Origin: Bacillus rhizoplanae
Lineage (GTDB): Bacteria; Bacillota; Bacilli; Bacillales; Bacillaceae_G
DNA: 64,000 nt
Reading direction: 5' to 3'
NCBI RefSeq assembly: GCF_917563915.1
Contig: NZ_CAKJTI010000019.1
Span: 1-64,000 of the forward strand
The notes below the pieces were generated by a model that saw only the letters and a program-made list of their open reading frames with translations, did not search any database and was not told the origin of the DNA. Positions within the stretch are counted from its first letter, which is position 1. The number at the start of each line of letters is the position of its first letter. Below, in pieces: positions 17,993 through 25,014 of the stretch. The position numbers and the translations under genes were made by a program.

Positions 17993-18184
17993 ATGGGTAG
18001 TCAAAGACATTTTTACATGTTTATTGTTGCTTTTTTACTTGTTACAGTATTAACGGTATATTTAATTATTGATAGTCACTGGTACAATACAGTACATCCA
18101 GCAGTTCTTATTTTTATGTATGTCGGAATTGCGGTTGTGAGCTTTGGTATGAGAGATGAGATGTTAAATCGCTTTGAGAAGTGA
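17993..18184 (+). CDS. Small two-helix membrane protein
   Basis: 63 residues with a GAGAGGAG ribosome binding site. Two hydrophobic segments are seen: FYMFIVAFLLVTVLTVYLII and HPAVLIFMYVGIAVVSFGM. The C-terminus is charged. Function unknown. Confidence 0.65.
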   Translation: MGSQRHFYMFIVAFLLVTVLTVYLIIDSHWYNTVHPAVLIFMYVGIAVVSFGMRDEMLNRFEK

Positions 18185-18189
18185 TACAT

Positions 18190-18228
18190 ATATGAAAGAC
18201 CAACAGGGAAATGTTGGTCTTTTTTAAT
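18190..18228 (+). terminator. Bidirectional terminator
   Basis: AAAGACCAACA and TGTTGGTCTTT form a long stem flanked by T on the plus strand and by A-T bases on the other. It serves the plus-strand gene at 17993 and probably the convergent small gene at 18224. Confidence 0.82.
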
Positions 18229-18382
18229 GCAACAAATTATGTACAACAAATTTATAAATTGACACCATGCTTGGTGAATAGGCAGGCACGTTATACGTAT
18301 GTAGTACGAAACTAAAAAATACAACACATACAATAAAGACAAAAAATAGTAGCAAAATATGTTTATGTACAGAAGTTTGCAT
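18224..18382 (-). CDS. Small membrane protein, 52 residues, unknown
   Basis: ATG at 18382 preceded by AAAAAAGGAG, an excellent ribosome binding site. The protein starts MQTSVHKH, then has one long hydrophobic helix ILLLFFVFIVCVVFFSFVL and a short tail with YNVPAYSPSM. It is a single-span membrane protein of unknown role. The stop codon lies within the shared bidirectional terminator. Confidence 0.6.
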   Translation of the reverse strand: MQTSVHKHILLLFFVFIVCVVFFSFVLHTYNVPAYSPSMVSIYKFVVHNLLH

Positions 18383-18427
18383 ATAATCAGCTCCTTTTTT
18401 GGTAGTATGTGCAAAGGAGGGAATTAT

Positions 18428-18470
18428 ATGAAAAAAGACAGCTACTTCTTGTCAGAAGAACTGTCTTTTA
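18428..18470 (-). terminator. Terminator after the membrane protein at 18442
   Basis: On the minus strand AAAAGACAGTTCTTCT and AGAAGTAGCTGTCTTTTTT form a strong stem with a T-run. It overlaps the last codons of the minus-strand gene. Confidence 0.75.
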
Positions 18471-18672
18471 AAAAGAATTTATTACAAAGTTTCGCGATAC
18501 TCCAAATGATGATAATTCCAATTGAAGCGATAATCGACCAAGCAACGGAAGTTACTTCAAGAGCCATGTTTGGAATAAAAGAGATGATTAAAAATGCTTT
18601 ATGAAATAACCATTCTACAATATGGAATATAGATTGCAATAAGAGTGCAATTGCAAGTACGATTCCTGTCAT
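18442..18672 (-). CDS. Small polytopic membrane protein, unknown
   Basis: 76 residues from ATG 18672 with AGAGGA ten bases upstream; an in-frame GTG at 18696 is also possible. It starts MTGIVLAIALLLQSIFHIVE and has a second hydrophobic segment SVAWSIIASIGIIIIWSIA, then a Lys/Ser tail. It is downstream of the SMR pair but separated by 39 bases or more. No family is recognised. Confidence 0.6.
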   Translation of the reverse strand: MTGIVLAIALLLQSIFHIVEWLFHKAFLIISFIPNMALEVTSVAWSIIASIGIIIIWSIAKLCNKFFLKDSSSDKK

Positions 18673-18711
18673 AATTTGTTTTCCTCTTTTTTCCACACAG
18701 CATTCACTTCA

Positions 18712-19026
18712 TTAACTCATGAGTTTTAAACCAACCGCACCGCATAAGATGCAGCTTAAGAAAGCAAGGCGGCGCCAATCAGCAGATTCGCGGAAAATGA
18801 TAATACCAAGCAGTGCGCTTCCTGCAGTTCCGATTCCCGTCCAGATTGCGTAAGCCGTTCCCATTGGCAGTGTATCCATTGCGAGAGACAGGAAAAGGAA
18901 GCTTACACCGAAGTTTGCAGCTAAAATGAGTTTTGGCATCCATCCTTTTTTTTCAGTGGCTATCTTCATAAAGATAACACCAGTAATCTCACATATACCA
19001 GCAATAATTAAAAATAACCATGCCAT
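18712..19026 (-). CDS. SMR-family efflux protein, subunit A
   Basis: 104 residues, four hydrophobic helices. The essential Glu of small multidrug resistance transporters is in AGICEITGV (residue 13), with TAYAIWTGIG in helix 3. Together with the next gene it forms a pair, as in B. subtilis YvdS/YvdR or YkkCD, which work as heterodimers exporting cationic compounds or guanidinium. The gene starts two bases after its partner ends. The TetR gene upstream likely controls both. Confidence 0.88.
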   Translation of the reverse strand: MAWLFLIIAGICEITGVIFMKIATEKKGWMPKLILAANFGVSFLFLSLAMDTLPMGTAYAIWTGIGTAGSALLGIIIFRESADWRRLAFLSCILCGAVGLKLMS

Positions 19027-19028
19027 GT

Positions 19029-19364
19029 TTATGCAGCCTCCTTCTCTACTTGTTCACCTGTTACTCGTTTTAAACCAATAACACCAACAAAAATTAAACC
19101 GATAAAAAAGATTTTTACAATCGAAAATGGTTCGCCAAAAACAAAAATTTCTGTTAGCACAATACCTCCAGCTCCGATTCCTGTGAAAACAGCATACACA
19201 GTCCCTACAGGGAGTTTTGCATAAGCTTTAAATAATAGGAAAAAGCTAATAGCGATTGCAATCGCTACACCGATCCATTCCAGTGGTGTTGTTGCATGCT
19301 TTAAACCAATTACCCAAATAATTTCAATGATTCCTGCTAAAATAACATAAATCCATTCCATCAT
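19029..19364 (-). CDS. SMR-family efflux protein, subunit B
   Basis: 111 residues, four helices, with catalytic Glu in AGIIEIIWVIGLK. The Trp after this Glu is the pattern seen in the guanidinium-export (Gdx/SugE) branch, while the partner lacks it. First gene of the two-gene unit, preceded by AAGGAG and by an operator-like motif at 19376. Confidence 0.88.
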   Translation of the reverse strand: MMEWIYVILAGIIEIIWVIGLKHATTPLEWIGVAIAIAISFFLLFKAYAKLPVGTVYAVFTGIGAGGIVLTEIFVFGEPFSIVKIFFIGLIFVGVIGLKRVTGEQVEKEAA

Positions 19365-19375
19365 TCATTCTCCTT

Positions 19376-19391
19376 CCTACCAGTCGTTAGG
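19376..19391. promoter_or_regulatory. Probable TetR operator before the SMR pair
   Basis: CCTACCAGTCGTTAGG is 13/16 identical to CCTACCGTTCGTTAGT at 20018-20033 in front of the TetR gene. The same motif at both transcription units suggests one repressor binds both. Confidence 0.6.
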
Positions 19392-19402
19392 TTTGGGACC
19401 GG

Positions 19403-19443
19403 AAAATGACGCATTGCGTATGCAATCCGTCATTTTGATAATC
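19403..19443 (-). terminator. Terminator after the TetR gene
   Basis: AAAATGACGCATTGCG and CGCAATCCGTCATTTT type arms form a nearly perfect 16-base hairpin overlapping the stop codon of the TetR gene. Confidence 0.75.
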
Positions 19444-20005
19444 CGCGCCAAAACACTTTCCAAGATGCGTGTAATCGATTTTCAAAGGGGTGTATTCCAG
19501 CAAATAAAAATTCAACCATTAATCCGTCAATTAAACACAAATAAGCTGTAACAGCTTCTGCTACTTCAATGTTACAAAGTTCTTTTTTTTCTTTTGCTTG
19601 TTCAAATATAGGTACTAGAAGCTGCCCGATGTTTTCAATGTATGCATTTGCTTTTTCTACAATTTGCTCGCGAAAAGCATCGGGTGGAAAAAATGAAGTG
19701 CGAAGCCAAAACATTGTTTCAATGCCCTCTTGAAAGCGATGACCGTAATCTTTAAGAAGGCGGAATAAAAAGTCTCCAAACGGTGTGTTTTCCGGATTCG
19801 TAACATACTGTTTAAAGAATTGTAGATCCTTTTGTAAGGCTTCTTCTAAGCAAATAAAATATAGCTCTTCTTTTCCTTTAAAATGTGCATATATTGACGG
19901 CTTCTTAATACCAACATCTTGTGCAATGTTTGCTAGTGAAGTTCCTTCATAGCCATAGCGTGCAAAGTGTGAAAGTGCTACAGATTTTATGCGGTTTGCT
20001 GTCAT
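19430..20005 (-). CDS. TetR/AcrR-family transcriptional regulator (YvdT-like)
   Basis: 191 residues from ATG 20005, which has AGGGG about six bases upstream (ATG 20011 abuts it). The N-terminal HTH reads TSLANIAQDVGIKKPSIYAHF, with the usual KGKEELY after it; the C-terminal ligand domain is hydrophobic. The arrangement tetR-smr-smr is that of B. subtilis yvdT-yvdS-yvdR. It likely represses the efflux pair and itself through the shared motif. Confidence 0.88.
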   Translation of the reverse strand: MTANRIKSVALSHFARYGYEGTSLANIAQDVGIKKPSIYAHFKGKEELYFICLEEALQKDLQFFKQYVTNPENTPFGDFLFRLLKDYGHRFQEGIETMFWLRTSFFPPDAFREQIVEKANAYIENIGQLLVPIFEQAKEKKELCNIEVAEAVTAYLCLIDGLMVEFLFAGIHPFENRLHASWKVFWRGLSK

Positions 20006-20017
20006 GTTCATCCCCTA

Positions 20018-20033
20018 CCTACCGTTCGTTAGT
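20018..20033. promoter_or_regulatory. Probable TetR operator before the TetR gene
   Basis: CCTACCGTTCGTTAGT, the partner of the motif at 19376. It lies between the start codon and the promoter region. Confidence 0.6.
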
Positions 20034-20116
20034 TAAAGTATAAGATAAAAAAAATATATAGTCAAGAAGGACAATTATACAAAATTGAACAGTGTAAAGC
20101 TCTAATAATAGGAGCT

Positions 20117-21094
20117 TTACACTGTTTCTCGTTCAATTAAACGAAACGGTAATTCTTCAGAAGTCCCTATAATCTGCTCATGTTGTACTTGTTCATAAAA
20201 TAGTGAAAAAGCACGGTTCCCCATTGCTAGTCCAGGATGTTCAATGGTGGTTATTTCTAGTGCCTCAGAAATGGGATGATTGTCAAATCCAAGAATTGCC
20301 AAATCTTCTGGGACTCGCAATCCTTGTTTTTTTGCTTCTGTTAATAAGCCAGCAGCCACTTGGTCGCTTGCAGCGAAAAGAGCGGTGGGGCGACTTTTCA
20401 TAGTTAGTATATTTTTGATTACGTTTGCGCCGTCTTGAATGTTGTAACAATGATAAAATAGCCAGTCTGTCTGTGCGCGTTTTCCAGCTGTACGAAGCGC
20501 ATCAAAGAATGCTTGCTCGCGCTGTTTTGTATTCACACTTTTTTCGCGTGCTAAACAAAATCCAATGTGTTCGTGTCCATTTTGTAATAAATATTCTGTC
20601 CCAATACGGAAGCCGTCATAATGATTGACAAACACAGAAGATATAAGAGGATGTAGCAGTTTTTCACACGAAATGATAGGAGCGAACTTTGCATAAGGTT
20701 CAATTGCATCCCATGAACTTGTTCGAGAACAAATAATCATTCCATCAAATTGTTTCATCTTCATCATTTCGAGGACACGTATTTCCTCAATACTATCGTA
20801 ATTTGTTTGACAAAGATTAATGCGATATCCTGCTTCAAGCGCCTTGTTTCCAATTCCTTCAATGATTGTACTAAAGTACGGCAGATTAATAAAAGGAAGC
20901 ATAACACCAATCGTATATGTTTTTCCTTTTAGAAGATGAACTGCATTTACATTTTTGGCGTAATTCAATTCTTCGACAGCGTCTAGGACACGTTTTCTTT
21001 TTTCTGCACTGACATATGGATGTTCATTTAAGACGCGTGAAACAGTCGTAATAGAGACTCCGGCCGTTTTCGCAATTTGTTTTATATTTACCAT
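20117..21094 (-). CDS. LacI-family transcriptional regulator
   Basis: 325 residues from ATG 21094 with GAGGTG upstream; a start at 21115 is less likely. The N-terminal HTH is MVNIKQIAKTAGVSITTVSR with the hinge NAVHLLKGK. It is followed by a periplasmic-binding-like domain (TIGVMLPF, IGFCLAREKS, LAILGFDNHPISE). The effector is unknown and no sugar gene adjoins. A perfect palindrome upstream may be its own operator. A terminator-like repeat (GCTCTAATAATAGGAGC type) follows the stop. Confidence 0.88.
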   Translation of the reverse strand: MVNIKQIAKTAGVSITTVSRVLNEHPYVSAEKRKRVLDAVEELNYAKNVNAVHLLKGKTYTIGVMLPFINLPYFSTIIEGIGNKALEAGYRINLCQTNYDSIEEIRVLEMMKMKQFDGMIICSRTSSWDAIEPYAKFAPIISCEKLLHPLISSVFVNHYDGFRIGTEYLLQNGHEHIGFCLAREKSVNTKQREQAFFDALRTAGKRAQTDWLFYHCYNIQDGANVIKNILTMKSRPTALFAASDQVAAGLLTEAKKQGLRVPEDLAILGFDNHPISEALEITTIEHPGLAMGNRAFSLFYEQVQHEQIIGTSEELPFRLIERETV

Positions 21095-21157
21095 ATGTTT
21101 CACCTCTATTTTCATTATACAGGAAAAGGATGAGGGGAATTTTATGAAACACTTGAC

Positions 21158-21173
21158 ATGAAAAGCTTTTCAT
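21158..21173. promoter_or_regulatory. Perfect palindrome, probable LacI-type operator
   Basis: ATGAAAAGCTTTTCAT is a 16-base perfect palindrome upstream of the LacI-family gene. It overlaps a TTGACA (21153-21158) on the plus strand. It could serve both this regulator and the divergent lipoprotein gene. Confidence 0.55.
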
Positions 21174-21383
21174 ACTCTATTTTGTTAATAATGCTTTCCT
21201 CTATTCGCGTAACAATCATACTTGGCGTGAGAATAGGGAAAGTATTTTTGTCAAATTGTGTGAGATAAACGAGGAAAGTTTTCAGAGGTGAAACAGGAAG
21301 AAAAAGAGAATATGAACATAACATACGAAAGCTTCAATTGTATCTTGATAGAAAAGAGAATGTTGAGAAAGGGCGGATACACA

Positions 21384-21944
21384 TTGAAAAAACGGATGAT
21401 ATGTTTCGTGTTTTCTAGTATGGTGCTAACTGCATGTTCTTTTCAACAAACGATGATTGAGGAAAGAAATTTTGCAGCAAGTTTAGAGGCAAGTGAAGAT
21501 ATGATGTCTGATCCAGTATCGGTACAAGCTGTAAAAAACGTTCTCCCGTTTTCGTTTCAAACACCATCATATTTACCGTATGAGTCAAAAGATAACCCAA
21601 AAGCAGTAGTTCGAAAAATGGGAGATAAGCGAATTGCTCTTGGTATTAAATATGAACGACGTGAAAAAAGCATGAAAGATTATATTGAATTAACAGTTGC
21701 CAATTTTTCGTATAATTTTCCTTTTATTGTAGAGCAAAATCATTTTCAGGAGCAAGTAAAGCTTGCAAATGGTATAACAGCTTATTTTAAAAATGGTGAC
21801 GGAGAAATGGATGGAGAAGACATTGCGACGCTCACTTGGAAAGAAGAGAAAGTAGAATACCAGTTGCTCTACCGAAATGTGCGTGATCAAGGTAGTGAAG
21901 ATGTAAAGAAAAATTTAATGTATATCGCTAGTAAAATGGAATGA
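21384..21944 (+). CDS. Lipoprotein of unknown function
   Basis: 186 residues from TTG 21384, chosen because AAAGGGCGG precedes it and it gives a proper signal peptide: MKKRMICFVFSSMVLTAC with lipobox LTAC. An upstream open frame to 21288 has no signal. The mature part (LPFSFQTPSYLPYES, GIKYERREKSMKDYI) resembles secreted domains that occur with sporulation or stress proteins in Bacillus, but no function is known. A strong terminator follows. Confidence 0.75.
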   Translation: MKKRMICFVFSSMVLTACSFQQTMIEERNFAASLEASEDMMSDPVSVQAVKNVLPFSFQTPSYLPYESKDNPKAVVRKMGDKRIALGIKYERREKSMKDYIELTVANFSYNFPFIVEQNHFQEQVKLANGITAYFKNGDGEMDGEDIATLTWKEEKVEYQLLYRNVRDQGSEDVKKNLMYIASKME

Positions 21945-21982
21945 AATAGCTAGCTTGTGATAAACAAGCTAGCTATTTATTA
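21943..21982 (+). terminator. Bidirectional terminator between lipoprotein and yqhL
   Basis: AAATAGCTAGCTTGT GATAA ACAAGCTAGCTATTT, a perfect 15-base stem. Confidence 0.9.
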
Positions 21983-22369
21983 TGAATCCTTCTTTTTCAC
22001 TTTACCAGACCAAGTTTTAAAGCCGCCTCGCAATTGATAAAATTCTTTGTAACCATGCTTCTTTAAAAACTGTGCTGCGCGGCCTGTTCGGAAACCGTTT
22101 TGGCAATACATATAAATCGGTTGATCAGTACGAAGTTCTTTGTAACGAAGACGTATTTGTGAAATCGGGATATTGCGCGCTCCTAAAATATGACCAGCAT
22201 TATATTCGTCCGCTTCACGAACATCGATAAGTTGTGCTTTACGATATCCAGCGCGAAATTCTTCTTCTGGAAGTGTTTTAACTAATTTTTTCTGATAGAA
22301 ATACATCCATACAGAGTAGCCGATGAATCCTACGGTTATGGCTAGTAAAATAATAACATTTGTTGACAC
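21980..22369 (-). CDS. yqhL: Membrane-anchored rhodanese-like protein YqhL
   Basis: 129 residues. An N-terminal membrane anchor (VIILLAITVGFIGYSVWMYF) precedes a single rhodanese domain: LIDVREADEYNAGHI and the active loop YCQNGFRTGRA with the catalytic Cys. It probably handles persulfide sulfur at the inner face of the membrane. Divergent from lipM as in B. subtilis. Confidence 0.9.
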   Translation of the reverse strand: MSTNVIILLAITVGFIGYSVWMYFYQKKLVKTLPEEEFRAGYRKAQLIDVREADEYNAGHILGARNIPISQIRLRYKELRTDQPIYMYCQNGFRTGRAAQFLKKHGYKEFYQLRGGFKTWSGKVKKKDS

Positions 22370-22537
22370 GATTGTATCGCTCCCTTTTTTCTTATCCTAC
22401 TTTCAATATTATAATGCCCATATGTATTTATGCAACAAGTTCATTTTGTATTAGAAGAAATTTCGTATTCTTTCACAAATTTTGTCGAATTTGATAGACT
22501 AGAGAATGTGAGAAAAATTAGTTATATGAGGTGTGGG

Positions 22538-23374
22538 ATGGAAAAGGAAAAATGGTGTTATATAAATTCTGGTAAATGCTCTCCGGCGTTTAATATGGCG
22601 TTAGATGAATGTTTATTAAATTGGCAAAGTGAAAAGAAAATGCCTCCAACAATTCGTTTTTATGAGTGGGAAGTTCCGACGTTAACAGTGGGGTATTTCC
22701 AACGTGCTTCAAAAGAAATTGATATGGATGCAGTGAATAGAAATGGTTTTGGCTTTGTACGCCGTCAAACGGGTGGCCGGGGCGTTCTTCATGATAATGA
22801 ATTAACCTATAGTGTAATTGTATCTGAAGATCATCCAAGCATGCCTAAAACAGTGACGGAAGCATATCGCGTCATTTCACAAGGTTTGTTAGATGGATTT
22901 AAAGGACTAGGTTTAGAAGCATATTTTGCAGTACCAAAAACAGCGGAGGAGCGCGATAATTTGAAAAATCCGCGTTCAGCAGTTTGTTTTGATGCTCCGT
23001 CATGGTATGAGATCGTTGTAGAAGGGCGCAAAATTGCTGGAAGTGCACAAACGCGTCAAAAGGGAGTTATTTTACAGCACGGCTCAATTCCGTTAGAAAT
23101 TGACCTAGATACGCTGTATGATTTGTTTCTGTTTTCAAATGAACGTGTGAAAGAACGTATGAAAAAAATGTTCTCTTCAAAAGCAATCGCAATTAATGAA
23201 TTAACAGATCGTACATTTACAATTCAACAACTTATCGATGCATTTCAGATTGGATTCGAGAAAGGGTTAAATGTTGAACTTGTTCCGTATCAGTTAACAG
23301 CAGAACAACTGCATGAAGTTGAAACATTAGCAAAAGAAAAATATGAAAGTGACGAATGGAATTATAAAAAATAA
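22538..23374 (+). CDS. lipM: Octanoyltransferase LipM
   Basis: It moves octanoyl groups from octanoyl-ACP to the GcvH protein, starting lipoate assembly in Bacillus. It has 278 residues from ATG 22538 (GGTGTGGG upstream); an open frame to 22430 precedes it but lacks a start signal. [18 protein letters not shown], the catalytic Cys in AVCFDAPSW and the Lys in [12 protein letters not shown] are present. It functionally fits with gcv and bkd, whose complexes need lipoate. Confidence 0.92.
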   Translation: MEKEKWCYINSGKCSPAFNMALDECLLNWQSEKKMPPTIRFYEWEVPTLTVGYFQRASKEIDMDAVNRNGFGFVRRQTGGRGVLHDNELTYSVIVSEDHPSMPKTVTEAYRVISQGLLDGFKGLGLEAYFAVPKTAEERDNLKNPRSAVCFDAPSWYEIVVEGRKIAGSAQTRQKGVILQHGSIPLEIDLDTLYDLFLFSNERVKERMKKMFSSKAIAINELTDRTFTIQQLIDAFQIGFEKGLNVELVPYQLTAEQLHEVETLAKEKYESDEWNYKK

Positions 23375-23405
23375 GGAGATGGGTGAACCATCTCCTTATT
23401 TTTTA
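23366..23405 (+). terminator. Bidirectional terminator after lipM
   Basis: AATAAGGAGATGG and CCATCTCCTTATT around a five-base loop, flanked by A6 and T6. Confidence 0.9.
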
Positions 23406-24245
23406 TAATAAGTTCAATACTTTTTCTACTTTAATGCCCTTTTGCTTTAGTGAACGTAAACGGTTTACAACATCCATAATTTCTGCATCAAATGCTACCG
23501 ATATTCCTTGTTTTTGTAATTCATTTTTTAAATTTTCGATAGAATCGTCTACATCCACACCAAGTTCGTAATCTTGACATACATCCACAGCTTGTTTTAC
23601 AAGACGAACATATTTTTCTTGTAATTCAGAGTTTGGTTGATTTGTTACAGGTTGTTTAACTGGAACTACTGGTTGTACTGGAGTTGACACAGTTGCTTTT
23701 TTTTGCACTGTAGTTGGTACAGTTACTTCTTTTTGTACAGGCGTTGGTGCAGATTTGACTACTGGTTCTGGACGCGCTGGCTTTGGAATTGATGTTGGAG
23801 TAGGTGCAACATTTACAACTGATTTTGTTACAGGTGTCACTTCTTTTGAAGTTTCAACTGCTGTCTCTTTGTTTGGAGTTTCGACAACTGATAGTGTATT
23901 GTCTTCTAGTTCTGTCGTTTCTTCTTTCGTTCCTTTACTCCACATGACGCGTTCGATCTGCAGTGAAACATTGTTTTTGTTCATTGCGCTTAATGTCACT
24001 TTACCAACTTCAGCATTGCCAGTAAAATCGACAATTTTATAAATAACGCTCTTGTTCCAATCTACGTTTCCGCTCAAAAATAATTCTTCGTTACATTTCG
24101 GCGTTAAGCCCTCGATTTTAATTTCTGCGTTTACACCGTTTTCACTATATACCATAATTAGCGAAGCATTTACATCTTCGTCTGCTAACATTAGCTCACG
24201 TACCATTTTGCCGGTGCGTACTTGCGTTTTCTTCTTAAGTGACAT
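23403..24245 (-). CDS. Protein of unknown function with Pro/Val/Thr-rich linker
   Basis: 280 residues from ATG 24245 behind GAGGGG. Residues about 1-110 look folded (SLKKKTQVRTGKMVRELML, IKIEGLTPKCNEELFLSG). Residues 115-205 form a low-complexity linker of KEVTPV, PVQKEVTVP and PVQPVVPV-type repeats. The end (ELQEKYVRLVKQAVDVCQDY) is a helical domain. There is no signal peptide. The architecture suggests two interacting domains tethered by an extended linker. No family is recognised. Confidence 0.75.
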   Translation of the reverse strand: MSLKKKTQVRTGKMVRELMLADEDVNASLIMVYSENGVNAEIKIEGLTPKCNEELFLSGNVDWNKSVIYKIVDFTGNAEVGKVTLSAMNKNNVSLQIERVMWSKGTKEETTELEDNTLSVVETPNKETAVETSKEVTPVTKSVVNVAPTPTSIPKPARPEPVVKSAPTPVQKEVTVPTTVQKKATVSTPVQPVVPVKQPVTNQPNSELQEKYVRLVKQAVDVCQDYELGVDVDDSIENLKNELQKQGISVAFDAEIMDVVNRLRSLKQKGIKVEKVLNLL

Positions 24246-24248
24246 CAA

Positions 24249-24652
24249 ATTTCCCCTCTCAAAAATTCAGTAATAATAAAAAAATCGTATAACGAAAAAT
24301 AATTGCTCACGAAGAAATATGATACCGATAATAAAAGCATCCCGTCAACAATTTACTTTAATTATTTTGTATTTTTCTTTTTTGTTTATGTTATTTTTCT
24401 TTTTGTAAATTTAGACAAACGAAAAACAGCCCTGAAAAGAGCTGTTAAAACCTTGAGGTTTTAAATAAAAATTTATATAAAACGTAGAAGAAAAGGGCTA
24501 ATACGGCACCTTGCCATATCGTTAAGTGATAGGATAGATACTCTTTTTAAAAATTGAATATTTAAGAATACAGATGAGTAAAAGTGGAAAAGTTTGAACC
24601 GCGTTTTCATCTAGTCTTTCGCTCATACTAAGAAAAGAAGGTGGAGATTACT
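24249..24652. other. Gap between the linker protein and splB
   Basis: It contains small hairpins (AACAGC/GCTGTT near 24426-24445 and TTAAAACC TTGA GGTTTTAA near 24445-24463) and a possible membrane-protein remnant on the minus strand. Otherwise it is AT-rich and I see nothing coding. Confidence 0.5.
24445..24546 (-). pseudogene. Possible C-terminal remnant of a membrane protein
   Basis: The minus-strand frame reads EYLSYHLTIWQGAVLALF then FYVLYKFLFKTSRF and a stop. There is no in-frame start, and an upstream stop lies after one more codon. It reads like the last transmembrane helix of a lost gene. Chance cannot be excluded. Confidence 0.3.
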
Positions 24653-24661
24653 CTGGAACCA

Positions 24662-24818
24662 TTTATCCCGCTATTCGCGGGCAGTAAGACCCCCACCTCA
24701 AGCTTGAGAGAGAAGCGAGGAAGATAGGTGGGGGATAACTGCCCGTAAAAGCCCGATTGGTTCAACTAACCATCAGTGGGGGATGAAAAAACCCCCACTG
24801 ATGGAAGTTTCACTTTAT
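24662..24818 (+). repeat. bcr1 repeat, copy 3, inside splB
   Basis: Full-length, bordered by TTTAT on both sides. The ends are CCCGCTATTCGCGGGCAG and GGAAGTTTCAC. The 3' hairpin is CCATCAGTGGGGG/CCCCCACTGATGG. Joining the flanks with a single TTTAT restores the splB reading frame, which proves the five-base duplication at this site. Confidence 0.95.
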
Positions 24819-25014
24819 GCCAAAGCTTGTATATTTTGAAACACAAGCATTAGAATATCCACTTGGAAAAGAATTGTATGGGAAGTTTACAAATATGGGG
24901 TTAGAAATACGTGAAACAACATCGCACAATCAAATTCGAGATTTACCAGAAGATAATGAATTACAAAAATATCGGTATGCAAAATCAACGCTTGTTGTTG
25001 GAATAAGGAGGACG

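Noticed and set aside
18428-18604. Plus-strand ORF of 58 codons with AAAGGAGGG before ATG
   Set aside because: It runs antisense through the terminator and body of a more convincing minus-strand membrane gene; the start signal is probably coincidental.
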